Assembly (NCBI GenBank): GCA_049515555.1
Contig: JBEKTY010000010.1
Span: 17,098-81,097 of the forward strand
Source: JBEKTY01 sp049515555
GTDB lineage: Bacteria; Planctomycetota; Planctomycetia; Pirellulales; Thermoguttaceae
Direction of reading: 5' to 3'
Length of the DNA stretch: 64,000 nt
Part shown: positions 35,959-44,070 of the stretch, in pieces
How positions within the stretch are numbered: the stretch's first letter is position 1
Layout: every line of letters begins with the position of its first letter
The notes under the pieces: generated by a model
What the model was told of the DNA's origin: nothing
What the model saw: the letters and a program-made list of their open reading frames with translations, nothing else
Databases searched by the model: none
Made by a program: the position numbers and the translations under genes

Positions 35959-37961
35959 TCGTTCTCGGGCAACTCTGCCTCTTGATCGCCTTCGTGGGCT
36001 CCGGCCATGCGGCGTTTGCTTGCTTCGCAGGCTGGCGAAGTGGCCATCACGGCGTACGCACCAGCGGCCTGTGGGCCGCAGCGGTCGCCCTCGGGGCCTT
36101 GACGGCTACCACCGCCGTGCTTGCCACCGCCCTGGTGACGCGCGACTTTCGATTCCAGTACGTCATGGAGTATTCCGACCAGCACCTGCCCTGGCACTAC
36201 GCGCTATCGGCCTTGTGGGTCGGTCAGGCGGGCTCGCTGCTGGTGTGGGCCTGGTTGCTGGCGGTGCTGGCCACGATTTTTCGTTTCTGGCCGGGTCGGC
36301 AACCCGACGCGCTTCGCGAGCCGGCCTTCGCCCTCTTGATGGCTTATTTGTGTTTCCTGCTGGCGGTCATGGTGTTCGGGGCCGATCCCCTTCAGGCCAG
36401 CCTGTCGCCCTTAGGAAGCGGCAGTGGCTTGTCGCCGGCACTCCAGCACCCGGCAATGCTCGTCCATCCGCCGATCGTGTTCCTGGGCTATGCCGCCTGG
36501 GGCGTGCCCTGTGCCTTGGCCCTGGCGGCGCTCATGGGCGGCCCCGGCATCGCGGGCGGTCGAAAGGGGACAGGCACATTTTTCGGCCCGGGGACTGTCC
36601 CGATTTTCGTCCGACGAAAATGGGACTGTCCCCCTCAGCCCGAGGGCCGAAAAATGAGCCAGTCCCCGACGGCCTGGGCCGGCCAGGCCTTCTGCCTCGA
36701 TGCGGCCTGGGTCAGGGCGGCCAGGCCCTGGGCACTGTTCGCCTGGGCTACTCTCGGCAGCGGGATTCTGATCGGCGCGGTGTGGGCTTACGAGGAGTTG
36801 GGCTGGGGTGGCTACTGGAGCTGGGATCCCGTCGAAAACGGCTCCTTCCTTCCGTGGCTCACCGGGACCGCGTTTATCCACTGCCTGATGGCTTGGCAGT
36901 ATCTGGGCATTCTGAAGAAGACGGCCGCGGCCTTGGCCGTCGCCACGTTCGGGCTGTGCAATTTTGCCACCTTCCTTACCCGTAGCGGCATCTTCAGCAG
37001 CCTGCACGAGTTCAGCCGCTCGCCCATCGGCTGGTTGTTCCTCGCCTTGATGGCGGTCCTGGTCGTGGGGGGCACTGTCGTTATTCTGGCTCGCCGTGCG
37101 GCGCTGGCGCCGCAGCGGCCGATTTCCAGCTTTTGGAGTCGCGAAGCGATGGTCCTGATCGGCACGCTGGCCCTGGTACTGTTGGCAATGGCCACGCTGG
37201 CGGGGACCCTGGCCGCACCGCTTTCGCAGGTGTTGACCGGCCGGGCCATGGTCGTTGGCCCGGCGTTCTACAACAGCGTGCTCATTCCTACCGGAGGGGG
37301 CCTGCTGGCGAGCATGGCGGTCGGGCAGCTAGTGCGTTGGGGACACGGGCCGACGGCAGGTCAGAAGAAGATGCTGCTCCTGCGGGCCATGATCGGCCGG
37401 CGGCGCCCATCGGCCGGCTTCCTCGCGCACCTCGGCGTGGCTTGCCTGGCGATCGGCGTCTGCGGATCGGCACTGGGCTCGCGCCGGCACGACCTGGTAA
37501 TGAACAAAGGCGAGTCTGTGGCCTGGGCCGGGCGGTCGATCCGATACGCCGATTTGATCGAGCGCGGGCAGCCGGAGCGATCCATCGTCGAGGCCCGGCT
37601 GGAGGTCTCTGAGGGGAACTGCCCGCCCTACACCCTGTTGCCGGCACAGCACCTAATCCGCTCGCAGAACGCCTGGGTGGCCCAGGTGGCCATCCATTCC
37701 ACCTGGAGCGGCGATTTTTACACCATCCTGCACGGCGGCAAGAACCATGATGCAGTCAGTCTGACATTCATCGATAATCCGGCGATGCGCTGGCTGTGGC
37801 TGTCGGGGTGGCTGGCCGTTGCGGGCGCGGTGGTTGGGCTGTGGCCCGCCCGCCGCGGCACGGCGAGCTGGGGTGCCGATCCGGTCGGCGGCCGGGCGCA
37901 GAATCGCGGGCCCCATCGCTTCGCTGCGGCCCGGCATCCGCATTCGCCCGGAAGGTGGTGA
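35955..37961 (+). CDS. ccmF: Heme lyase CcmF with an in-frame palindromic insertion
   Basis: 668 residues; the start overlaps ccmE. A multi-helix membrane protein with the WWD-type motif GGYWSWDPVENGSFLPWL (about residue 281) and conserved His-containing segments (LPWHYALSALW, LVHPPIVFLGYA). It takes heme from CcmE and joins it to apocytochrome c. Residues about 204-238 are encoded by a 102-bp palindromic element (36566-36667); the frame is kept and no stop arises. This insert lies in a loop before the tryptophan-rich region. Whether the protein still works is unknown, but frame and membrane segments are intact. ccmA follows 4 bp later. Confidence 0.92.
   Translation: MIVLGQLCLLIAFVGSGHAAFACFAGWRSGHHGVRTSGLWAAAVALGALTATTAVLATALVTRDFRFQYVMEYSDQHLPWHYALSALWVGQAGSLLVWAWLLAVLATIFRFWPGRQPDALREPAFALLMAYLCFLLAVMVFGADPLQASLSPLGSGSGLSPALQHPAMLVHPPIVFLGYAAWGVPCALALAALMGGPGIAGGRKGTGTFFGPGTVPIFVRRKWDCPPQPEGRKMSQSPTAWAGQAFCLDAAWVRAARPWALFAWATLGSGILIGAVWAYEELGWGGYWSWDPVENGSFLPWLTGTAFIHCLMAWQYLGILKKTAAALAVATFGLCNFATFLTRSGIFSSLHEFSRSPIGWLFLALMAVLVVGGTVVILARRAALAPQRPISSFWSREAMVLIGTLALVLLAMATLAGTLAAPLSQVLTGRAMVVGPAFYNSVLIPTGGGLLASMAVGQLVRWGHGPTAGQKKMLLLRAMIGRRRPSAGFLAHLGVACLAIGVCGSALGSRRHDLVMNKGESVAWAGRSIRYADLIERGQPERSIVEARLEVSEGNCPPYTLLPAQHLIRSQNAWVAQVAIHSTWSGDFYTILHGGKNHDAVSLTFIDNPAMRWLWLSGWLAVAGAVVGLWPARRGTASWGADPVGGRAQNRGPHRFAAARHPHSPGRW
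36566..36667. mobile_element. 102-bp palindromic element inserted in frame in ccmF
   Basis: Terminal inverted repeats of 22 bp: GGGGACAGGCACATTTTTCG at the left, and at the right the complement of GGGGACTGGCTCATTTTTCG. Inside is a second palindrome (GGGACTGTCCC...CGAAAATGGGACTGTCCC). The length is exactly 34 codons, so the ccmF frame survives. Confidence 0.85.
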
Positions 37962-37965
37962 GCCC

Positions 37966-38661
37966 ATGGAAAGCGCGATTGAAGTCCGACGCTTGTCCAA
38001 GCTCTTCGGCCGGCGGCCGGTGCTCAAGGATCTCGATTTTGCGATTGCCGCGGGCAGCAGCGTCGCCCTCTGTGGCGTCAATGGCAGCGGCAAGACGACG
38101 CTGCTGGGGTGCCTGGCGGCGCTCATTCGGCCCACCGCCGGCGAGGTGCGCTGGTTCGGCCAATGCCCGGCCAACGACCGCCACGCACGGCGGCTTATCG
38201 GCATGGTGGCGCACGAGAGCCGCCTGTATCCGCACCTTTCGCTGCACGAGAATCTGTTGTTCGCCGCGCGGATGTACGGACTGCCCCAGCCGGGTCGCCG
38301 CGCGGACGATTGGCTGGAACAATGCGGCCTGCAGGCATGCCGGCACCGCACTCCCCCAGAGACTTCCAAGGGCGTACGTCAACGGTTGGCCCTGGCGCGG
38401 GCAATGATCCACGACCCGCCGATCCTGCTGCTGGACGAACCCTTCGCCGGCCTGGACGCCGAAGGCAGCCAATGGCTGTACGGTCTGTTGGGCGAGCACC
38501 GCCGGCGAGGGCGGACCGTCTGCTTCGCAGAACATGATTTCGGTCGCGTGCGGCAGTTGGCCGACCGGGCCCTGGAACTGACCCTCGCTCAGGTGCGAGA
38601 GCGTGAGCCGGCCCTGGCCGGCGAAGCGAGCCCTTCGCCATGCCGGCAACGCGCAGCCTGA
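37966..38661 (+). CDS. ccmA: Heme exporter ATPase CcmA
   Basis: 231 residues. ABC ATPase with Walker A GVNGSGKTT (about residues 38-46), an ABC signature region SKGVRQRLALARA (about 134-146) and Walker B ILLLDEPF. The signature is a variant (SKGVRQ rather than LSxGQ), common in CcmA. With CcmB and CcmC it drives release of heme-loaded CcmE. Start lies 4 bp after ccmF stops, and ccmB begins 13 bp after its stop, so translation is probably coupled. Confidence 0.93.
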   Translation: MESAIEVRRLSKLFGRRPVLKDLDFAIAAGSSVALCGVNGSGKTTLLGCLAALIRPTAGEVRWFGQCPANDRHARRLIGMVAHESRLYPHLSLHENLLFAARMYGLPQPGRRADDWLEQCGLQACRHRTPPETSKGVRQRLALARAMIHDPPILLLDEPFAGLDAEGSQWLYGLLGEHRRRGRTVCFAEHDFGRVRQLADRALELTLAQVREREPALAGEASPSPCRQRAA

Positions 38662-38674
38662 GCAGGAGCACGAC

Positions 38675-39346
38675 GTGGTAGCCAAGCTGTGGTGGATATT
38701 CGCCAAAGATCTGGTTTCGGAGTGGCGGGCGCGCCGCGTGTGGCCGGCTATGCTCCTGCTGGGCGTGGTCGCTGCCGTGGTGTTCACGATGCAGATCGAC
38801 CTGGCCGGCCCACAGAAGCTGCGAGCCGTGGGCGGCCTGCTTTGGCTGGCCGTCTTTTTCGCGGGCATGTCGGCCTTGGAGCGATCGTTTGCCTGCGAGC
38901 GGGAAGGCGGCTGCTGGGAGGGACTGCTCCTGTACCCCGTTTCGCCGGCCGCGATCTACCTGGCCAAGCTGGCCGTCAACGTGCTGGCGCTGGCGGCGGT
39001 GCAGGTGGTCCTCTTTCCGCTGTTCTCGGTGCTCTCCGACGTGCCGCTGCTGGTCCATCCCTGGCCTATGCTCCTGGTGGCGCTTCTGGGGAACTTGGGG
39101 CTAGCGTCGGTGGGTACGCTCGTCAGCGCATTGGCCGCCGGAATCCGGCACAGCGCCGGCCTGGCCGTGCTCGTGGTGCTGCCGTTGGTCGTGCCGGTCG
39201 TACTGGGGGCGGCGGAGGCGACCCGGCTTGTCGTGCAAGGGCAGCTTGGGCCCGAAGGCTGGCGGTGGCTCCAGTTCCTGATTACTTTTGACGTCATCTT
39301 CATTACCGCCGGAACGGTCCTGTTCGACTTCGTCGTCGAGGAGTGA
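38675..39346 (+). CDS. ccmB: Heme exporter membrane subunit CcmB
   Basis: 223 residues from a GTG at 38675, with AGGAG seven bases upstream; the longer open frame overlaps ccmA and is not needed. Six membrane helices are visible, starting with a basic N-terminus (WWIFAKDLVSEWRARR) and including ERSFACEREGGCWEGLLLYP, a sequence typical of CcmB. It is the permease-like partner of CcmA. ccmC starts 4 bp downstream. Confidence 0.92.
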   Translation: MVAKLWWIFAKDLVSEWRARRVWPAMLLLGVVAAVVFTMQIDLAGPQKLRAVGGLLWLAVFFAGMSALERSFACEREGGCWEGLLLYPVSPAAIYLAKLAVNVLALAAVQVVLFPLFSVLSDVPLLVHPWPMLLVALLGNLGLASVGTLVSALAAGIRHSAGLAVLVVLPLVVPVVLGAAEATRLVVQGQLGPEGWRWLQFLITFDVIFITAGTVLFDFVVEE

Positions 39347-39350
39347 AATC

Positions 39351-40028
39351 ATGCGGGCTAGGATTATCGGGAACTTAGGATACATGCTGGTGGCCGTTCT
39401 CCTGGCCGCCGCGATCGTGGCGGTTGCACTGGTGGCCCCTACGGAAGAGAGCATGGGGCACGCGCAACGCATCCTTTATGTGCACGTGGCGGTCGCCTGG
39501 CTGGGGATGGCCGCCTTCCTGGTGATGGCGGCGGCGGGCGGCATGTACCTATGGCGGCACGACCTGGCCTGGGACGATTGGGCCCAGGCCGCCACCGAAC
39601 TAGGCTGGCTGTGCTCGGCTCTGACCCTGGTCACCGGCTCGCTGTGGGCCCATGCCGCCTGGAATACTTGGTGGACCTGGGACCCGCGGCTGATAACCTC
39701 GTTCATTCTGTGGGCCGGTTATTCGACCTGCCTGCTAGCCCGCGCCAATTTGGACGACCCGCGCCGCCGGGCCCGCCTGGGAGCGGTCCTGGCGATTGTC
39801 GCGGCACTGGATGTTCCTTGGGTGTTCCTGGCCACCCGCTGGTTTCGCGGCATGCATCCGGCGTCGCCCGCCATGGAGCCTACGATGCGCGCCGTGCTGC
39901 TCGTGTGGGTCCTGGGTTTCACGGCGATGGTGGTCCTCCTCCTCGTTCACCGCCGGGCACAATTACGATTGGAAAACATCGTAGCCGACCTGGAAGCAAG
40001 GAACTATACCGCGAGCGGCCAGAAATGA
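39351..40028 (+). CDS. ccmC: Heme transfer protein CcmC
   Basis: 225 residues from the ATG at 39351 (GAGGAG upstream). Six membrane helices surround the tryptophan-rich motif AAWNTWWTWDPRLITSF (about residues 102-118). Conserved His residues lie in the flanking periplasmic loops (YVHVAVAWLGM, RGMHP). CcmC loads heme onto CcmE. The C-terminal tail is charged. It is followed after 60 bp by a tiny ccmD-like gene. Confidence 0.93.
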   Translation: MRARIIGNLGYMLVAVLLAAAIVAVALVAPTEESMGHAQRILYVHVAVAWLGMAAFLVMAAAGGMYLWRHDLAWDDWAQAATELGWLCSALTLVTGSLWAHAAWNTWWTWDPRLITSFILWAGYSTCLLARANLDDPRRRARLGAVLAIVAALDVPWVFLATRWFRGMHPASPAMEPTMRAVLLVWVLGFTAMVVLLLVHRRAQLRLENIVADLEARNYTASGQK

Positions 40029-40088
40029 TCCGATGTCTTCCCTATCGTTACGGTTTGCGCCGTTTCAACGCGTACGGAGTATAGAATT

Positions 40089-40256
40089 ATGTCTGCTTTT
40101 GTCACTACGTACTTGGTGGTCTGGTTTGCGGTCTTAGGGTATCTGCTTCGGCTGGCTTCCCGGCAACGGCGACTCGAAGAGGCAGTCGAGTCGCTCGATC
40201 GTCGGCTCCGGCAGCCGCAACAACCGCCGGAACAGGCCGCCTCAAGGGCAGCTTAA
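40089..40256 (+). CDS. ccmD: CcmD-like small membrane protein
   Basis: 55 residues: one N-terminal membrane helix (TTYLVVWFAVLGYLLRLA, about 6-23) followed by a highly charged cytoplasmic helix (RQRRLEEAVESLDRRLRQ) and a short Gln/Pro/Ala tail. This is the CcmD layout. It lies 60 bp after ccmC, the usual place. CcmD helps release heme-loaded CcmE from CcmABC. Sequence is poorly conserved in this family, so the call rests on size, topology and position. The stop is followed directly by a CCCTCTCC-type repeat. Confidence 0.8.
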   Translation: MSAFVTTYLVVWFAVLGYLLRLASRQRRLEEAVESLDRRLRQPQQPPEQAASRAA

Positions 40257-40330
40257 TTGCCCGGTCCCCTCTCCCGGAGGGAGAGGGGGACCGCTTTTGC
40301 GGTCCTCACCCCCAATTCGCAAAGCTCGAT
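40257..40330. repeat. CCCTCTCC-type repeat directly after ccmD
   Basis: GGTCCCCTCTCCCGGAGGGA and GAGAGGGGGACC form a perfect hairpin that could also end transcription of the ccm operon, followed by CCTCACCCCCAATTCGCAAA, a diverged right end of the element family. Confidence 0.7.
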
Positions 40331-40352
40331 TCCAATAGAAAAGGACCTTGCC

Positions 40353-41315
40353 ATGCTTGGGGCGACACTCTTGCTCGCACTGTGCCCGGCCATCGGCGGG
40401 TTGTTTCCGCCGCCGGAGGGCATGATCTCGGGCACTGTCGTCAACCGCTCCCAAGGCCGAAATTGCCCCTGCCGGACCACGATCATGCTCCGCCTCCGGG
40501 CGGAAGGCCAATTCGTTCCCTACCGCGAGACCACCAGCGACGCTCAGGGAAAGTTCGAGTTCCAGCGGCTACCCCTGGGCACGGCCTTTCGCTACCTGGT
40601 GGGCGCGAACCAGGATGAGGTACACTATCCGGGCCCGCGCGTCACGCTGACCACGGCGCAACCTCACGCGGCCGTCGAGCTGACGGTCTACGACTCCATC
40701 ACGCAACCTAATCCGCTGGCCATCCGGCAATATGACATTACGCTCTGTACCGAGCCAGGCCTGTTGCGGATCACCGAGTGCCTGGTGATCGAGAACCGCT
40801 CGACGACCTGCTATGTCGGCAAACCGCCGGCGGCAGGCGCGGCCCCCATTACCCTCGCCCTGGGCATTCCTCCCGACTTCGAGCGCGCCACCTTCGACGA
40901 GGAATTCTACGGGCGGCGGTTCTCAATGGCGGCGGGCAAGGTGGTCACGGGCATCCCCTGGCCGCCCGGCCCACGGGAGTTGAAATTCACTTACGTCTTG
41001 CGCAACACCCAAGGCCGGCGGCTTTGGCAACGGGCTCTCGAATTGCCGTGCTCACGGGTTAACCTGCGGGTCTGCGGTATCAAGCCGGACGAAGTCGCTT
41101 GTGACCTACCGTCCGCTCCTTCCATGGCAACCGCAGAAGTGGTCTTTCAGTCTACCGGACAGCTCCTGCCTGCCGGGCACGTCATCCGGGTGACGATGGG
41201 CCGGCTCCCTTTGCCTTGGACGGTCTATGCCCGGTGGACAGCGCTGGGCTCTCTCGTTGGCCTGCTGGCAGTAACGAGCGTGATGACGATCAGGCGACGG
41301 CGCGGCGGACGCTGA
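40353..41315 (+). CDS. Membrane-anchored protein with carboxypeptidase-regulatory-like domain
   Basis: 320 residues from the ATG at 40353 (AAAAGGA upstream). Signal peptide (about 1-17), then an Ig-like/carboxypeptidase regulatory-like domain (ISGTVVNRS...TSDAQGKFEFQRLPLGTAFRY). A beta-rich middle with several Cys (NCPC, LCTE, TTCYVG, LPCSRVNLRVCG, VACDLP) and a C-terminal membrane helix (about 290-308) follow. It sits just downstream of the ccm genes, where ccmG/H might be expected, but has no thioredoxin or CcmH motif. Role unknown. An out-of-frame continuation (41281-41401, RRTLTRLAAWRRGKEL...) looks protein-like and may be a frameshifted cytoplasmic tail. Confidence 0.7.
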   Translation: MLGATLLLALCPAIGGLFPPPEGMISGTVVNRSQGRNCPCRTTIMLRLRAEGQFVPYRETTSDAQGKFEFQRLPLGTAFRYLVGANQDEVHYPGPRVTLTTAQPHAAVELTVYDSITQPNPLAIRQYDITLCTEPGLLRITECLVIENRSTTCYVGKPPAAGAAPITLALGIPPDFERATFDEEFYGRRFSMAAGKVVTGIPWPPGPRELKFTYVLRNTQGRRLWQRALELPCSRVNLRVCGIKPDEVACDLPSAPSMATAEVVFQSTGQLLPAGHVIRVTMGRLPLPWTVYARWTALGSLVGLLAVTSVMTIRRRRGGR

Positions 41316-41555
41316 CGCGACTGGCGGCTTGGCGACGCGGGAAGGAACTGATGGACGCCTTGACGCGGGAGGCCCTTTCAGAGATGGACCAAGACACCTG
41401 ACCCTGGCCATTGACGAAGTCCGCCGATTGGGATAACATGTGTAAAGGTGTGATGTACCGTGCGAGACCTGAATGACGTCTTCAGGGCCGTCAGAGGTCA
41501 CGGTTCTGAATGTCTTCCAGGCGAGTTTACAAACAGCCTCTTGGGGGAATGTGCA

Positions 41556-41951
41556 ATGGGCGGGCCAACCGACAGAAGCGCTTTCGACTTCGAGATACTA
41601 AAGAGGTACGGTGCCAAATGGGCGGTCCTCGCGGCGATGACAACACACATGGTCCGCAAAGGCATCCCGGTACCAAGCAATTCTCTTGAGTTGCTCAGGA
41701 ATGCGCGGACCAAGATTGTGTCCGGCTGTTTCTCACCCTGTGAGGTCAGTTGCGAGCTTGCCCAGGTCGAGGGTCAGGTCTTTTCTCAATGTCATCTCCT
41801 TGAAGAACAAGATTTCAAGGATTGGAGTGACCTTCTTGGTGAAGCGATGCAGGGGAAATTGGACTACCAGCGGATTCTAGGTATTCCGGCCCTCGATCCC
41901 ATCAAGAACGATTGCGTGTTTCTGGCCTGCTCGTGTTCGTCGTCAACCTAA
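41556..41951 (+). CDS. Conserved hypothetical protein with Cys-rich tail
   Basis: 131 residues from the ATG at 41556, chosen for its GGGGGA site eight bases upstream; the frame is open further up. The sequence reads like a conserved small helical protein (SAFDFEILKRYGAKWAVLAA, SLELLRNARTKIVSGCFSPC). It has six cysteines, including CFSPCEVSC in the middle and CVFLACSCSSS at the C-terminus, suggesting metal or iron-sulfur binding. No signal peptide, so cytoplasmic. I do not recognise a named family. It lies between the ccm region and the sigma-54 regulator on the same strand. Confidence 0.65.
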   Translation: MGGPTDRSAFDFEILKRYGAKWAVLAAMTTHMVRKGIPVPSNSLELLRNARTKIVSGCFSPCEVSCELAQVEGQVFSQCHLLEEQDFKDWSDLLGEAMQGKLDYQRILGIPALDPIKNDCVFLACSCSSST

Positions 41952-42137
41952 CGTCTTAAGGGGGCGTTCAGGTCACCGGCGGCCGGGATTTGCTGCAATG
42001 CTATGTGGTGGTCCGTCGAGTTCTCGTCCCTACGACGGAGGGCTTCTGGGCGCCAGAATCACGTTCATGACAACGAGGCAGGGACCGGATTACTAGGCCG
42101 CGGCGATACCGCGGAGCAAGCGGGGGAGGGTATCGGG

Positions 42138-43265
42138 ATGTCGGTCGGTCGGGATTTCAACAGTGTCGAGGCATTTATCGGGGCCTCGCCCTTCGCCGCA
42201 GGCATACGGCGCCAGATCGTGAAGATCGCCCCACATTCGTCCAATGTGCTGATCACTGGCCCCAGTGGCACGGGCAAGGAACTGATCGCCCGCGCCATCC
42301 ATGCGCATAGCCCCCGCGCTGACAAACCGTTCATCGCGGTCGATTGTGCAGGCGCGACCGGGCCGCTATTTACCGGGCATTTGTTCGGGCATGTCAAAGG
42401 AGCGTTCACCGGGGCCGATCATTCGGCCTTGGGATGCTTTCGGGCGGCCGACGGAGGCACTATCCTGCTCGACGAGATCGGCGAGCTGAGTCGCGACTTG
42501 CAGGCCAAGCTGCTCCGCGTGCTTCAGGAACGGGTGGTCACACCGCTGGGCAGCCATGCCATGGTGCCCGTTGATGTCCGCGTCATTGCTGCTACCAATT
42601 GTGACCTTGAGCAAATGGTCGCCAGCGGCCATTTCCGGGAAGACCTCTTCTATCGGCTTAACGTGGTTGCCATCAAGACCATCCCGTTAAGAGACCGCCC
42701 CGAGGACATTGTGCCGCTGTCGCAATATTTCCTGCAAAAAATGGCCAGCCGCCTGGGGGTGCCCGCGAAGGAGCTATCGTGTCACTGCTCAGATTGCATG
42801 CTGCGGCACGACTGGCCAGGCAACGTTCGTGAGTTGGAAAACTTCCTGGAACAGGCGGTCTTATTCTCTTCGGAGAACACGATTCGGCCGGATACCGCTG
42901 CCGACATCGCCAATCGCATTTGTATTTGTCCCGTTGGGGCATCGCTCGCGCGTCAACAACGCCGGGAATGCGTGCCGCTGTCGGACGACCTTGCCACCTC
43001 GGCGGCGCCGAGCGCTGCCGGGGAGGCCACGGCATCGGCGGACCCTTGGCCCACGCTGGACCAACTTCAGCGCGATCATATCCAGCGGACCCTCCAGCGG
43101 ACGGGCTACAACCAGCGGGCGGCGGCCGATCTGCTGGGCCTCCACCGCCAACAGTTGCTGCGCAAGATCAAGAAGTATGGCCTCGACACATCTTCCAGCC
43201 GACCGGGACGGCCGAACAAACCTCCCAGCCGTAGGCCAGGAACCCCGCCAGCCTTGCGTTCGTAA
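42138..43265 (+). CDS. Sigma-54-dependent transcriptional activator (no receiver domain)
   Basis: 375 residues from the ATG at 42138 (GGAGGG upstream). AAA+ domain with Walker A GPSGTGKE, the sigma-54 contact loop GAFTGA, Walker B GGTILLDEIGEL and arginine-finger region (HFREDLFYRLNV). A linker is followed by a Fis-type helix-turn-helix (NQRAAADLLGLHRQQLLRKI). There is almost no N-terminal sensory domain: the AAA+ part starts by residue ~15, so activity is presumably controlled by a partner or by level. It may regulate the neighbouring cytochrome operon or the giant surface protein; no -24/-12 promoter was confidently found nearby. Confidence 0.9.
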   Translation: MSVGRDFNSVEAFIGASPFAAGIRRQIVKIAPHSSNVLITGPSGTGKELIARAIHAHSPRADKPFIAVDCAGATGPLFTGHLFGHVKGAFTGADHSALGCFRAADGGTILLDEIGELSRDLQAKLLRVLQERVVTPLGSHAMVPVDVRVIAATNCDLEQMVASGHFREDLFYRLNVVAIKTIPLRDRPEDIVPLSQYFLQKMASRLGVPAKELSCHCSDCMLRHDWPGNVRELENFLEQAVLFSSENTIRPDTAADIANRICICPVGASLARQQRRECVPLSDDLATSAAPSAAGEATASADPWPTLDQLQRDHIQRTLQRTGYNQRAAADLLGLHRQQLLRKIKKYGLDTSSSRPGRPNKPPSRRPGTPPALRS

Positions 43266-43424
43266 ACGCTGCCCCTGTGGCCAGACAGTATCTTGGGCCC
43301 ACCAGTGGCACCTATCCGGCGGCCATAAACTGTCACAAACTACGACTGTTGATCAGCAAACTGTCGTGTCTTGTGTCTGAAAACTGTCTGAAAATGGATG
43401 ATTGTCCGGGCAGCGCTCAGACGT

Positions 43425-43623
43425 GCAGGACGTGCTACGGCGGCTTCGCCAGCAGGACCGTGAGCGGGGGCACCGGACCTCGCCGGAAACGGCGGCCCAG
43501 CAGCGTTTCGTCACGTCGTGGCCGGAAGGTGGGGCCCCAGGGGCATCAGTCAGTTCGGACCGTGCCCCCTGAAAGGCTTGCACATCGGGCTCGTCCCAGC
43601 CTATTCTCAGAATAGGCTGGGCT
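43425..43623 (+). repeat. 200-bp repeated module C (copy 1)
   Basis: About 80% identical by eye to 61130-61335, from GACGTGCWGGACGTGYTACR to a perfect 17-bp palindrome (CCTATTCTCAGAATAGG) and GGGCTA. One frame reads DVQDVLRRLRQQDRERGHRT and then SPETAAQQRFVTSWPEGG, like the C-terminal tail of a protein. In the other copy that frame has a stop, so both are probably relics. The second copy lies just before an HTH-integrase gene pair. Confidence 0.7.
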
Positions 43624-43659
43624 ACCCCGTCGGCTCACGTCGTCACCCTCTTGGCGGCC

Positions 43660-43830
43660 AACCAGCCAACAACGGCAATGGCATTGCGAGCGAGTTCGCA
43701 CGGGGGAGCACCGGGCCCACCGCCACCCTCCCCGGGCTGAACTATCCCCGGGCCATGGTGTTCGACGGCAGCGGCAGCACCAAGACCGTATTCGCGCTCA
43801 GGTGCTCTGACGTGGACGCCCTTCGGCCTT
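43660..43830 (+). pseudogene. NHL-repeat-like gene remnant
   Basis: A short coding-like stretch reads GSTGPTATLPGLNYPRAMVF and DGSGSTKTVFAL. This matches the start of an NHL-type beta-propeller blade (LNYPxAMVFDGSGNLFV). There is no start codon with a ribosome binding site, and the blade breaks off after VFALR. Probably a leftover of a larger extracellular protein gene. Confidence 0.4.
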
Positions 43831-44019
43831 GCCTGAAAAAGCCTCGCTTTCATCATCATCGACAGAATCCTCGGGAAAACAGGCCCCTTCACACACTCAA
43901 GCCCGAAACAAATTCGCGGAACCAGATTATTGCGAGCGGCGATAGGGGGAAATAGAATGAGCGGAACTGTGGCACTTCAGGAAAGCAGGAAGATTGTGCC
44001 TGAACCGGCAGCAGGGTCT

Positions 44020-44044
44020 GCTCCGCCGGTGCGGGAGCTTTTTT
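44020..44044 (+). terminator. Weak hairpin with T run before the giant gene
   Basis: A five-bp stem GCTCC/GGAGC with a nine-base loop is followed by six T. It lies 26 bp before the start codon of the 2441-residue protein. It could end an upstream transcript or attenuate this gene. Confidence 0.3.
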
Positions 44045-44070
44045 GTCGGCCGATCGTAAGGAGCCCCATC

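Larger units (their letters stand above)
43266..44070. other. Intergenic region with repeat and gene debris
   Basis: No intact gene. It holds a ~200-bp segment repeated at 61130-61335, an NHL-like coding remnant, and a weak hairpin with a T run before the giant gene; each is listed separately. Confidence 0.6.

Noticed and set aside
41216..41401. Separate 61-residue gene after the Cys-rich membrane protein
   Set aside because: The candidate start lies within the preceding gene without a ribosome site; it is more likely a frameshifted tail or chance frame.
42138..43265. Sigma-54 promoters controlled by the activator upstream of the cytochrome operons
   Set aside because: I looked for TGGCAC-N5-TTGCA in the divergent intergenic regions and found no convincing match; the Rieske and resB promoters look sigma-70-like.
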